Assembly: GCF_000447295.1 (NCBI RefSeq)
Contig: NZ_KE650771.1
Span: forward strand, 1,063,151 to 1,127,150
Length of the DNA stretch: 64,000 nt
From: Fischerella sp. PCC 9431
Lineage (GTDB): Bacteria; Cyanobacteriota; Cyanobacteriia; Cyanobacteriales; Nostocaceae
Direction: 5' to 3'
In this document: positions 53,398 through 62,335 of the stretch, piece by piece
Numbering within the stretch: the stretch's first letter is position 1
How the letters are laid out: each line of letters begins with the position of its first letter
The notes under the pieces: model-generated
Databases searched by the model: none
Told to the model about the DNA's origin: nothing
The model's input: only the letters and a program-made list of their open reading frames with translations
Position numbers and translations under genes: made by a program

Positions 53398-55305
53398 CTA
53401 ATCAACCGTCACGCGGAAGCGAATAAAACCAGTCTGTCCACCAGGAATATTAGCTGGTCCGACAACTACTGCACCTTTATTGTTGCTACCACCGCAAATA
53501 TTGGCAAAGTCTTGTAGTGGTGCTAAAGGTGATAAGACCTGTCCTTGGTTGCTAATTCCATTTACTGAGAGACTATTAGAAACATAGCTTGTACCTGCTG
53601 GAATGAGATCGCAGAATCTAGTATTTTGCAGTTGCTGAGTACCATCAGCCAGGAAATAGACTGTGTACTCGACTTGATCACCACTGTTTATGGGTGGTTG
53701 GAGATTAATTTGACCAACTGGCGATCGCCCAGCTTGCTGTAATCTGTCGTCATCATTACTATTGGGGTCATTGATAAAAGTATTGAAGCTGACACCACTT
53801 ATGGGCTGATTATTTCTCAAAGCATTGGTGATGCGCTTGACTATGCGTAGATTAGTTTCTCCAGATGCACCCGCCTGACCGGGACGGAAACCAAAGTCAA
53901 TGTTGAGATTTTCGGAGTTAGGGTCAGTGATATTAGCCGTTAAAGTCCTGCTGGTTGTGGCTGTGAAATCACTCGGTTGTGTCACCTCTACACTGTAATT
54001 ACCTGGCTGCAAACCAGTAAACAAATAATTACCGTTGTTATCAGTACGAGTTGTACTCACGACTTGACCAGTACTATTGCGTAGAGTCAAAGTCACATTT
54101 GCTATTCCCGTATCACCATTATCAGCACTGCCGTTGCCATTTCGATCTGTGAAAACAAAATCCCCGATACTACCACCAGGTGGTCGGCGCAAGCCAAAAT
54201 CAATGGTATCTAAAGACTGACCAGGATTTAATGTCACATCAACTTGTCTTCCACCACCAGTAGTGACATCAGGCAAATTAAAAGGAGGAGTGACACTTAC
54301 TCGGTAAGGGCCTGGTGGCAAATTGGTGAAAGAATAATTACCGTTGGCATTAGTATTTGTTGTTTGGGTAGTATCGTCAGGAGTACCTAGTTGTCCGTCG
54401 GGACCCGGTAGAGTCAGGGTCAGGGGAACATTACCAACTCCTGGTTCGCCTGGGTCCTGTTGACCATTACCATTAGTATCATTAAAGACAGTATCACCAA
54501 TAGAACCTGTTCCTGAAGGCGCACAGATAGTTATATCAGCAACACCAATGGTTTCATCTTGTTGAGGTCGTTGATTTTCGGCGTACGGTAAAGGTCCACT
54601 CTCGTAGACAATCCGAATTTGGGTAACAGGTTGAGCAAATGTCGCAAAAACATTACCTAAATTCTGATTATTGGGTGAATTTCCTGGTCCCACACGCGGA
54701 TCGGCTCCCCGCGCTACATTAGCACTAACTATTTGAGCAACAGCACCAGCTCCAATATTAGTCAAGGTAACTGGAATACTTTGACCTTGGTTAGATGCAG
54801 TAACTGTAACCTGATCCTGATAGGCAAGTTCGTCTGTGCGATCGCGATCCACATCCAATAATGTTAAGGGAACAGGCAAAGTAACTGGTTGAGCAAAAGT
54901 GATAGTGAGCGTCGAATTACCGTTCCGATTTTGTGTAGCATCTATTCCCCAGCGCAAATATGGACTATTAATTCCACCATAGGGGCCAGGGACAACCCCG
55001 TAGGGAACCGGGCCAATAACTTGAGGTGGTTGATCTCGGATAAATCCGGCTGGGTTTTCCGTCATCTGAAAATTAGTACTGACGCCCCCAATGTTGAAGG
55101 TTTGATTAAAATTTGCCGTTTGGAAATTGGTTGTTCCCCAATTGAGAGTTGCTTGTGTTGTACCAGCTGGACAACTTGCTTGTTGTGCAACAGCTTTTTG
55201 ATTGGAAATACTTCCTTGTAGAGGAATCTGGGGAATAGCCAATAGCGCTGCTAGCAGTGTACCCCCACAAGGATGAAAATTTAAATGTTTAAATAGAGCT
55301 TTCAT
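53398..55305 (-). CDS. secreted SdrD/Cna_B-like repeat protein
   Basis: A 635-residue exported protein. The N-terminus has a signal peptide (hydrophobic GGTLLAALLAIPQIPLQG). Residues about 45-260 are a beta-rich region of unknown fold. Two SdrD-type B domains follow (about 268-375 and 380-475), each with a DxNGNGxxDxGExG calcium-binding-like motif (NDTNGNGQQDPGEPG, TDRNGNGSADNGDTG). The last ~150 residues resemble DUF11-like or adhesin beta-domains. SdrD-like B domains stiffen surface adhesins. It is the last gene of the four-gene envelope operon; a repeat tract lies between it and the OmpA gene. Confidence 0.8.
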   Translation of the reverse strand: MKALFKHLNFHPCGGTLLAALLAIPQIPLQGSISNQKAVAQQASCPAGTTQATLNWGTTNFQTANFNQTFNIGGVSTNFQMTENPAGFIRDQPPQVIGPVPYGVVPGPYGGINSPYLRWGIDATQNRNGNSTLTITFAQPVTLPVPLTLLDVDRDRTDELAYQDQVTVTASNQGQSIPVTLTNIGAGAVAQIVSANVARGADPRVGPGNSPNNQNLGNVFATFAQPVTQIRIVYESGPLPYAENQRPQQDETIGVADITICAPSGTGSIGDTVFNDTNGNGQQDPGEPGVGNVPLTLTLPGPDGQLGTPDDTTQTTNTNANGNYSFTNLPPGPYRVSVTPPFNLPDVTTGGGRQVDVTLNPGQSLDTIDFGLRRPPGGSIGDFVFTDRNGNGSADNGDTGIANVTLTLRNSTGQVVSTTRTDNNGNYLFTGLQPGNYSVEVTQPSDFTATTSRTLTANITDPNSENLNIDFGFRPGQAGASGETNLRIVKRITNALRNNQPISGVSFNTFINDPNSNDDDRLQQAGRSPVGQINLQPPINSGDQVEYTVYFLADGTQQLQNTRFCDLIPAGTSYVSNSLSVNGISNQGQVLSPLAPLQDFANICGGSNNKGAVVVGPANIPGGQTGFIRFRVTVD

Positions 55306-55332
55306 TTTTTAGTTCCTAAATATTTCATTTGA

Positions 55333-55478
55333 AAATAGGGAGTGGAAGGGGGACACGGGAGACAAGGAAGGCAAGGGGGACAAGGAAGACAAGGGGGACA
55401 AGGGAGAATAAATAACCGATGCCCAATGCCCCATGCCCAATCCCCAATCCCCAATCCCCAATCCCCGATCCCTGATCA
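55333..55478. repeat. short-tandem-repeat tract between the OmpA-like and SdrD-like genes
   Basis: GGGGGACACGGGAGACAAGG and AAGGGGGACAAGG units, a central AATAAATA, then CCCAATGCCCCATGC and CCCAATCCCCAATCC units. The tract may lower read-through into the last gene. Confidence 0.7.
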
Positions 55479-57686
55479 TTACCTCGGAGCTTCTATTTGC
55501 AAGTCTTGTTCTTGTGGTTCTACAATCAGTTCGATACCTCGCACGTCTTTGTAGATGATTTCTGTACGGCGATCGCGTGCATAATCTACGCGGGTGTTAC
55601 CTTCTGTTTTCCGTTGGGTTTCACCAAAGGAACGAATTGTCATTCGTTCTGGACTAATACCCTTACGCAGTAGGTAATTTCTCACTGATAAAGCCCGACG
55701 TTTACCCAGTGCCAAGTTATACGCATTGCTGGCACGGGGGTCGGTGTGACCTTGTAATTCGACCACAATGAAAGGATATTTTTGCAATACAGCTACTACC
55801 TGATCCAAGACAGCAGCACTTTCAGCACTAATAAAGGATTTATCTAAGGCAAAGTGGACGTTATTTGGTGCTTTGATACGGATGGGTGCTGGTGGTTCTG
55901 GTGGTGGCGGTGGCGCTGGTGGTTCTGGTGGTGGTGGCGGTACTGGTCGAGAAGTACACTGTGGAGGCTGAGTTGGTTGAGAACTAGGGTTTAAATTCGG
56001 TTTTGTGCCATCAGTGCCAATAATTGCTGCCAAAGCTGGTTCCGATGTCCCATATTGCGGATCGGTGGCGATCGCACTCACCGCATCTCCAGTTTGCAAG
56101 TTCTCGACTGTACTACTAAAATTACCAGCCTGGTCTACAGGTACGGTTGCTAATGGTTCACTTAATGCGCCGTAACCCTGTTGATAATCACCTAAGCGGT
56201 AAATGGTCACTTGCGAACCGCGATCGGCTTTACCCTGCAAAGTAACACTGTTACCTGTAGGCGGAAATGCTCTTTGTTTAAATTCTGGAGCATTAATCGC
56301 TGCATTCCCAGTTTCCAGGCGACGGTTCGCGGAATCCCGGCGCGGGTTGGGGCCATCTCCCACTTGAAAGTCTCTCGCATCCAGATTTTGCTGGGTATTT
56401 AGGTCAATACTCAAACCTTCTAACGCCGCAAATTTATTATTTTGAATGATATTCTTGACGCCTGGTTTTCTTTGACCAACATCATTCCTGGGAAAAGCCG
56501 ACACCACGACCCCTGGCCCAGCTTGATAGTCAATTTCATTACCAACTACCTGGTGATTACTACCCATCAGGTAAACTGCCGCTCGGCGCAAACGTCTACC
56601 GTTGTAAGTGATTTTGTTATTTTGGATTGCTACGCTACCTTGAGGTTTGAATAGATACACACCAGCCCCATCATTACCACAAATCAAATTGCCTAAAATT
56701 TGGGACTTATTGACTAAACCTTCAAATCTCAAAGCGTCCGGCATCCCGGCAATGCCATTAGCAACGAGAATATTTTCTTTCACTACCGTATTTTCACCAC
56801 GTACTGATGTAATTACAGCACTGCCATCATGATAATAAATGCGGTTACGCCGGATTGTTGCTCCTTGGGAGTTAAAAACATAAACCCCAAATGCCGAGGT
56901 TTGCTCTGGCATTTGTTCATTAGTTGTTAATCCCAACCAGTTGTTCTCAATCACAACATTTTTGGGTGGTACATCTGACGCGCGGAACGGAAAACTATCG
57001 TTGGGCGGTTTTTGACGACTGATATCTGGAGGTGGGAAACGGTGAGCAATGACAATATCCCCCGGTGGTGTAGTCAGAGTTACTGGCTTGGGATCAGTGT
57101 CAAAAGCTAAATTTCCCAAAATCTGTTTGATTGGTTTAGCCGTAAAACCGTAAATACTCAAGCCGCGAATCGTCACACCATCAGCAACCACAGTCAAGCC
57201 GCGCAAAATCTCTTTATTAGCTGCGGGGGTGATTGCTACTACTGGTACAGGAATGGCAATTTCCGCCGTTGCTGAACCTTTTGGATCGTATCCTGGTTGA
57301 GTGGAGCCATCGATCGCTAATCCGGGAGTAGCTAAATCTGGTAGTTGAGTTTGTAACTGGATCGTCGTTGCACCAGGAGGTAAATTAAACTCAATGCGAG
57401 AAGTACCGTTTGTGCTTGGTGTCACCTGTGCTTTCTCGGCTGCACTAAGTTTTGCTGTTGGTAGCGTACCATTAACGATCGCGATCGCTTCGCGCAAAGT
57501 CACAGCATTATCAGGGGTCGGACTCCCATCTTGATTGCTATTTACCACCACCCGCACACCAGGCGTAGGTGAAGACAGAGATGGTATTTGAGCAAAGACA
57601 ATTTCTGGAGGTAAAAGGTACACAGTTAAAGGTAAAAGGTAAATTATTCCTTTTGCCTTCTTTCTTTTAAATTTCAACTTGGACAT
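55479..57686 (-). CDS. right-handed beta-helix protein with C-terminal OmpA domain
   Basis: A 735-residue exported protein (hydrophobic IIYLLPLTVYLLPPEIVFA near the start). The middle (about 150-460) is a parallel beta-helix (PbH1/NosD-like) with repeated asparagine-rich turns such as NVVIENNWLG, RRNRIYYHDGSAVI and QNNKITYNGRRLR. A Pro/Pro-Glu-rich hinge (PPPPPEPPAPPPPPEPPAPI, about 588-610) leads to the OmpA-like peptidoglycan-binding domain (about 618-725) with GHTDPRASNAYNLALGKRRA, whose Asp and Arg bind diaminopimelate. Thus it probably tethers a surface beta-helix to the wall. Third gene of the operon, 60 bases after the large barrel gene. Confidence 0.85.
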   Translation of the reverse strand: MSKLKFKRKKAKGIIYLLPLTVYLLPPEIVFAQIPSLSSPTPGVRVVVNSNQDGSPTPDNAVTLREAIAIVNGTLPTAKLSAAEKAQVTPSTNGTSRIEFNLPPGATTIQLQTQLPDLATPGLAIDGSTQPGYDPKGSATAEIAIPVPVVAITPAANKEILRGLTVVADGVTIRGLSIYGFTAKPIKQILGNLAFDTDPKPVTLTTPPGDIVIAHRFPPPDISRQKPPNDSFPFRASDVPPKNVVIENNWLGLTTNEQMPEQTSAFGVYVFNSQGATIRRNRIYYHDGSAVITSVRGENTVVKENILVANGIAGMPDALRFEGLVNKSQILGNLICGNDGAGVYLFKPQGSVAIQNNKITYNGRRLRRAAVYLMGSNHQVVGNEIDYQAGPGVVVSAFPRNDVGQRKPGVKNIIQNNKFAALEGLSIDLNTQQNLDARDFQVGDGPNPRRDSANRRLETGNAAINAPEFKQRAFPPTGNSVTLQGKADRGSQVTIYRLGDYQQGYGALSEPLATVPVDQAGNFSSTVENLQTGDAVSAIATDPQYGTSEPALAAIIGTDGTKPNLNPSSQPTQPPQCTSRPVPPPPPEPPAPPPPPEPPAPIRIKAPNNVHFALDKSFISAESAAVLDQVVAVLQKYPFIVVELQGHTDPRASNAYNLALGKRRALSVRNYLLRKGISPERMTIRSFGETQRKTEGNTRVDYARDRRTEIIYKDVRGIELIVEPQEQDLQIEAPR

Positions 57687-57746
57687 TACTCACTCCTATG
57701 ACACCACGTCTGAAAACAATGAAGTATGAAGAATCAGGACAAAATT

Positions 57747-60700
57747 TCACCCTTCTGCCTTCTGCCTCCTGCCTTCTGCCTTCTGCCTTTCTTTCAAACG
57801 CTGAATCAATTTACTTTGGGATGTCTGTTTTCCAGGTTCTGTTTGCGTCGCCCTGATTTCCGACTCTTGTTCTTGCTTGGGTACTGGTTTTTGTAAACCA
57901 AAGCCACCTAAAAGTTCGTTCAATTTCAGGCTGATATTCACATAAAAACCACCTTCGGAACGATAACCGGTGAAGTCGCGATCATCCACACTGCCAAAGC
58001 TGTAACCGACACCCAAACGCAAATCAGGAGTGACGTAATATCCAGTTTCCACTGCAACACCGAATTCGTCGTAGTCAGTGCCGCTATTAGAGTTTTGTCC
58101 AATCCATCGTCCTTCAACGGCTAAGTCATTGCGATAACCCAGTCGAAAAGCTGCCCGCAATTGTGCCAAGTTTGTACTACCGTCATATCTTTCATCGTCG
58201 AAGTAGGTGACGCCATTACGGAAAGCGTATTTACCGTAGAATTCCCAGCGCCAATTCGGGGCATAAATACCCTCTGCGGAAAAGATATGACCTGTGGCTG
58301 TACTACCTGTAAGTTGAGTTTCGGGAATCGAATCAAAGTTTTGCCGCCATTCGTATTTCAGCAAGCCGTTGAATTTGTCGTTAGTGGGGTCGCGGTATGC
58401 TAAACCAATTTTGAGATTAGCTGTGTCTCCCAATTCTTGGAATCTGATTCCGTTTGTATCGATACTATTGACGGTGCTAGGAAGGTAGACATTGGCTTCC
58501 CCTGCTTGTTGGAAGCGGACTAAGGCTGTTAAAGCTGGAGAGATTTTTCCGGCGGCGGCGGCGGAAATTACCAGGTTATTGCCTTGATCACCATCACGAT
58601 ATTCAAAATCGGCACGGGCTTTGAAATCAGGATTATCGGTGTATTCAAACCCCAGACTGTACACGGAACCAGAAAACAATCCTAAAGTCGAGGCAGTTTG
58701 ACCAACAGCGTAATATTGCGGGTATCTATCTCCTGCTGCCGTAGCATTAAATATATTCTTGAATACGTATTGATAACCCAGGTTGACTTTTAATCCGGGT
58801 GCAACCTTCCAACCGTGAGCCACGCCGAGAGCGCCTTGTCCCTGCAAGCCACCAAAGCCAGAAAGCACAGAATAACGACCCAGCAGGGAAGTATCATCTG
58901 ATAATTTTTGATCAACAATCGTGTCTAAGGTGGTGAGGGAATTCCCTGGCAGTAATTCACTGTCATCATAAAATTGGTGTGCTAATCGGAATGTCACTCC
59001 CTCAGCAGCTTTCCAGTCTAAACCTAAAGTAGTCCGGTTAGGATACAAGGGGTCAGAGTCACCCAAATTCAGTTCGTTCTGAGCTTGGAAAGTCAAGGTA
59101 TCGGTTAATGGGAACTTCAAACGCGATACAATCTGACTCGCATCACCATCCAAGTCATTACCAACACGGTCATCACGAGAACGGTTGACGTATTCCACGC
59201 TGAGATCACTATTACCCAGCTTTTGCAAAATTCCGGCTCGGAAGGTTCTCAGTTCGTTACTGACTCGTTCACCAGGACGATTTTGTGGCTGTGGGTCGAA
59301 TAAGTCAAAGAAGCTAGTAATAGAAGTGGGTGCAGTACCATAATTTTCTTCGACGTCGTAGGCAAGTCTAAAGCTAGTCAGGTCACTCAGTTTGGTAAGT
59401 AAAGATGCTCCGTAGCGGGTTTGTCCAGGTGTAAAGCTAAAAGTGGCGTTGTTAGAGAAATTCGGCTCGACGGCGCGATAGTAAGCTTGACCGAAAAGAT
59501 TTTCTGTGATGTTGCCAAAAGCCTCTAAGCGATAAGCATTTCCATTGGCTTCTTCCCCAGTAATCAGATTGTTGTTGGAGTGGGCAAATTCCCCGACTAT
59601 CTTGCCTGCATTTCCTAAAGAGATTAAGAAATCTCCACCGAACAGTTCAAAATCTTGGTCGCCTTTGTCTTCCCGGAGATAACTAAGAGCGCCGAAAGTT
59701 TTATTGGTGAAATCGTTCGAGAAGTTATATTGCAAGCGTCCACCCAGGAGGTTGGAGTCTTCGCCACCTTCATTTTGATAGGTAACGACAATGCGTCTAA
59801 CTAAAGTTGAACCGAAGGGGTTGAGTTCTGTGGCAAAAACCGGACGATTAAACCGCACTGTGCCGCGATCGTAGTCAATCTCGTAGTCTGCACCACGTAT
59901 CATCTGTTTGCGTTCGACCACCGTACCAGGACGGTTAATTTCCTCTACTTCTAGATAAACAATTTCACTGCCAGGAACTAACAGGCGCTTGGAAAGGAAG
60001 TAGTAGCCACCAGTACCATCAGGAACGATAGTATCTCGTTGGAAGCCTTCAATATTGTTGGCGTATAAGCCTGTGATTTGCAGGTTGCCCAGGTTGTAGT
60101 TAGCTTTAAAACCGTGCAGTTGGCGGGAGGTAGCTGTATACAGTTGCGAGGCGCGAGCAAATTCATTGGTCGTGTAGTCGCCCCACATAAAGTAATCTGG
60201 TTCTGCTCCCACAATTGAGGGAGTACGTTCTAAGCGAGCGTAGAAACTGTCAATTGAAGGAGTGGTAGGGGTAGCAGTGGAACTATCGCCGTAAACCGGA
60301 TAGGGTTGTTCGCAGAATTGTGTACCACCAAACAGGCGATTGTTACCTTCACAGTCTTGATTGATGGGGCGATCGCTATTAAATGCACCTGTAAATAACC
60401 AATCTCCGATTTTGCCTGTTGCAAAGGCAGCTCCATAAAAATCTACGGTTGTACCTTTATCTATCTCATCAGGATTGAGAAACTCTTGCAAGCTTCCCCA
60501 ATAGTTTGTTCCTCCTGGCCCAATCCGCAGATTCAATACCCCTGTCACCAAAGAAGGACGGAGATAGGTACTGAATTCAACTTGCGTGTAGGCTTCTATG
60601 GGTACTTGGGCAAACTCCTCTAGCCAAGAATTATCTGTCTGTTGGGGAAAGGTAGGATTTTTGATATCACCCAATTCTCTGGGAACATTGAGCGATTGTT

Positions 60701-61400
60701 TTTTGATCTTGTCGATCGCAGCCCGAATCCTGACTTGTTGGGGTTTGATGTCTGATTGTAAGGTAGCTGTGAATTCCCCATCAATTACACGTACCTGAAA
60801 CCCGCCCTGGTCTTTATCTTGGTCTGCACCAACAAATTTCCCGGCGCTGGTGGTGAGGGTTGCGATCGCATCTTTGCGGATAGTCTCACCTTTTTCATCA
60901 AGAATTCTTCCTTGCAGTTTAATTGTGGAGCGTCCATCGGCTTGCACACGCGGATCACCTACAGGTGCAATTTCCAGTGTGACTTTTGATTTATCTGGAG
61001 TCGTCGCAGGAATAGTTATTGGTGAATTCTCAATTGTTGGTGTTCTCTCTGGTGTTGGAGAAGTAGGTGTTTGTTGGAGTGGCGAGTTGGGGTTTTGTTG
61101 AAATTCAGTTGTCGGATCTTGTTGAAATACCGAGTTAGGATCACCGGAAGATGGGGAATTTTGGGCAATCAGGAGAGGAGAAGACGCGGTGACGCGGTGA
61201 ATAGGAGACGCGGAGATTTGTTTCCCCGTGTTCCCTTGTCCCCGTGTCTCCGTGTCCCCGTGTCCCTGTGTCGGAGTGTTTCCCTGTTTTCCATCTACCA
61301 CACTGGCAAAAACTGCGTTGGGAGAAACAAATAGTAAGGAAAGACCAAAAAGGTAAAAGAAAGAATTTTGATTCTGGTAAAGCTTTTTTATTTTCTTCAT
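57747..61400 (-). CDS. very large Ig-like/beta-barrel outer membrane protein
   Basis: A 1217-residue exported protein. The signal peptide ends near SPNAVFA. Residues about 35-80 are read from a short-tandem-repeat tract (GHGDTETRGQGNTGKQ), followed by a Pro/Gln/Thr-rich spacer. An Ig-like, invasin-type (Big_1-like) domain lies at about 133-230 (VQADGRSTIKLQGRILDEKG, ATLTTSAGKFVG). From about residue 270 on alternating aromatic/polar strands and short turns (YWGSLQEFLN, FRLAYDVEENYG, FRLGYRNDLAVEGRWIG, DLRLGVGYSFGS) form a very long porin-like beta-barrel. The tail (QKAEGRRQKAEG) is encoded by a GCCTTCT repeat. It overlaps the upstream DUF11 gene by 4 bases (ATGA). No known function. Confidence 0.75.
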   Translation of the reverse strand: MKKIKKLYQNQNSFFYLFGLSLLFVSPNAVFASVVDGKQGNTPTQGHGDTETRGQGNTGKQISASPIHRVTASSPLLIAQNSPSSGDPNSVFQQDPTTEFQQNPNSPLQQTPTSPTPERTPTIENSPITIPATTPDKSKVTLEIAPVGDPRVQADGRSTIKLQGRILDEKGETIRKDAIATLTTSAGKFVGADQDKDQGGFQVRVIDGEFTATLQSDIKPQQVRIRAAIDKIKKQSLNVPRELGDIKNPTFPQQTDNSWLEEFAQVPIEAYTQVEFSTYLRPSLVTGVLNLRIGPGGTNYWGSLQEFLNPDEIDKGTTVDFYGAAFATGKIGDWLFTGAFNSDRPINQDCEGNNRLFGGTQFCEQPYPVYGDSSTATPTTPSIDSFYARLERTPSIVGAEPDYFMWGDYTTNEFARASQLYTATSRQLHGFKANYNLGNLQITGLYANNIEGFQRDTIVPDGTGGYYFLSKRLLVPGSEIVYLEVEEINRPGTVVERKQMIRGADYEIDYDRGTVRFNRPVFATELNPFGSTLVRRIVVTYQNEGGEDSNLLGGRLQYNFSNDFTNKTFGALSYLREDKGDQDFELFGGDFLISLGNAGKIVGEFAHSNNNLITGEEANGNAYRLEAFGNITENLFGQAYYRAVEPNFSNNATFSFTPGQTRYGASLLTKLSDLTSFRLAYDVEENYGTAPTSITSFFDLFDPQPQNRPGERVSNELRTFRAGILQKLGNSDLSVEYVNRSRDDRVGNDLDGDASQIVSRLKFPLTDTLTFQAQNELNLGDSDPLYPNRTTLGLDWKAAEGVTFRLAHQFYDDSELLPGNSLTTLDTIVDQKLSDDTSLLGRYSVLSGFGGLQGQGALGVAHGWKVAPGLKVNLGYQYVFKNIFNATAAGDRYPQYYAVGQTASTLGLFSGSVYSLGFEYTDNPDFKARADFEYRDGDQGNNLVISAAAAGKISPALTALVRFQQAGEANVYLPSTVNSIDTNGIRFQELGDTANLKIGLAYRDPTNDKFNGLLKYEWRQNFDSIPETQLTGSTATGHIFSAEGIYAPNWRWEFYGKYAFRNGVTYFDDERYDGSTNLAQLRAAFRLGYRNDLAVEGRWIGQNSNSGTDYDEFGVAVETGYYVTPDLRLGVGYSFGSVDDRDFTGYRSEGGFYVNISLKLNELLGGFGLQKPVPKQEQESEIRATQTEPGKQTSQSKLIQRLKERQKAEGRRQKAEG
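57750..57790. repeat. GCCTTCT heptad repeats forming the 3' end of the barrel gene
   Basis: CCTTCTG units repeat in CCTTCTGCCTTCTGCCTCCT and further units. Read on the minus strand they give the final QKAEGRRQKAEG residues and the stop of the large envelope protein. Confidence 0.65.
61180..61290. repeat. repeat tract inside the barrel gene
   Basis: GACGCGGTGACGCGGTG, GACGCGGAGA, then CCGTGTTCCCTTGTCC and CCGTGTCTCCGTGTCC units, in frame within the secreted N-terminal region. Intergenic relatives lie at 12085 and 5213. Confidence 0.7.
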
Positions 61401-62335
61401 CGTTTCTCCCCTGAAAACGCAGGCGTAACCCCAAAATTGACTCTTGCCATGCCACTGGGTGCTAGTTTGACTAAGCGAGACTGGCTGTTGCTTTCGATAA
61501 AGTATTTATTTGGTGCGAGTGCATAGCCAGGTAAGCTCGTTAAATCTAAGGCTGCTGTCCGATAACCAGCAACGACATTGGCTAAGGAGAATAAACCATT
61601 GGCATCGGTAATGATTCGGTTGCCATCATCTAGATAAATCACAGCATTTGGTACACCTGGCTCGTTCGGCTGCTGTTCACCGTCAAAGTTTTTATCGACA
61701 AATACACGTCCGATTAAGGTACCACAGTCAGACAAGATACCTGGTCGGATTCGTAAAACATAGCTGGCTTGATTGCTGGTAAGATTACCTGCTCTAGCTT
61801 GAGCGGTGTTTCTACCATCGCCCCGAATTGCATCTGGTGTCACCTCAGCAGCATAGTTGACTATCAAGCTTTGATTCGGTTGGAGTCCTGCATTGGAGTT
61901 GATGGTTACTGTCCGACTAGAACCAGTGGTTGCGCTCAAACTTACAGATCTATTTCCTATGGAACCCTTGAGCGATTTGGAAATAAAACGCATTCCCAAG
62001 GGTAATCTATCTGTAATTGATATCTGGTTGGTTGCGGAGTTCCCAGTATTGCGAATCGTCAGAGTATAGATAACTGTATCACCCGGTTCGGCAGCTGCTC
62101 TGTCTGCTGTTTTGATGATTTCTAAGGCTGCTTGACTAGCGCTCAAAGTTACCTCATTGGAGTTAACAACCCTTCCTGTGGGACTTTCAGGAACATTATC
62201 CGCGCTACCACGAGCAGTATTTGTGATCACGTTTGTTTGAGAAAAAGCTGGAAAAATCCCAAAACTAAAAATACTAAAAATGTAAAAAGGACAAAAGAGG
62301 CTCCAATGCCTCAACCATGAAATTTTACAAGTCAT
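61397..62335 (-). CDS. secreted DUF11-domain protein, first gene of the envelope operon
   Basis: A 312-residue exported protein (signal segment FCPFYIFSIFSFGIFPAFS). Residues about 65-190 form a DUF11 domain (LEIIKTADRAAAEPGDTVIY, TIRNTGNSATNQISITDRLP), an Ig-like conserved repeat common in surface proteins. Residues about 205-265 form an SdrD-like B domain (LIGRVFVDKNFDGEQQPNEP, IYLDDGNRIITDANGLFSL). The end is APSGMARVNFGV. It is transcribed first in the operon and its stop overlaps the next start (ATGA), which couples translation of the small exported protein to the giant barrel. Confidence 0.82.
   Translation of the reverse strand: MTCKISWLRHWSLFCPFYIFSIFSFGIFPAFSQTNVITNTARGSADNVPESPTGRVVNSNEVTLSASQAALEIIKTADRAAAEPGDTVIYTLTIRNTGNSATNQISITDRLPLGMRFISKSLKGSIGNRSVSLSATTGSSRTVTINSNAGLQPNQSLIVNYAAEVTPDAIRGDGRNTAQARAGNLTSNQASYVLRIRPGILSDCGTLIGRVFVDKNFDGEQQPNEPGVPNAVIYLDDGNRIITDANGLFSLANVVAGYRTAALDLTSLPGYALAPNKYFIESNSQSRLVKLAPSGMARVNFGVTPAFSGEKR

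Noticed and set aside
53162-53517. Several overlapping long frames in all directions through the GGGGCAT/CTCCCTG tract
   Set aside because: The regular 7-base repeat has no stops in several frames; the products are pure low-complexity sequence with no start signal.
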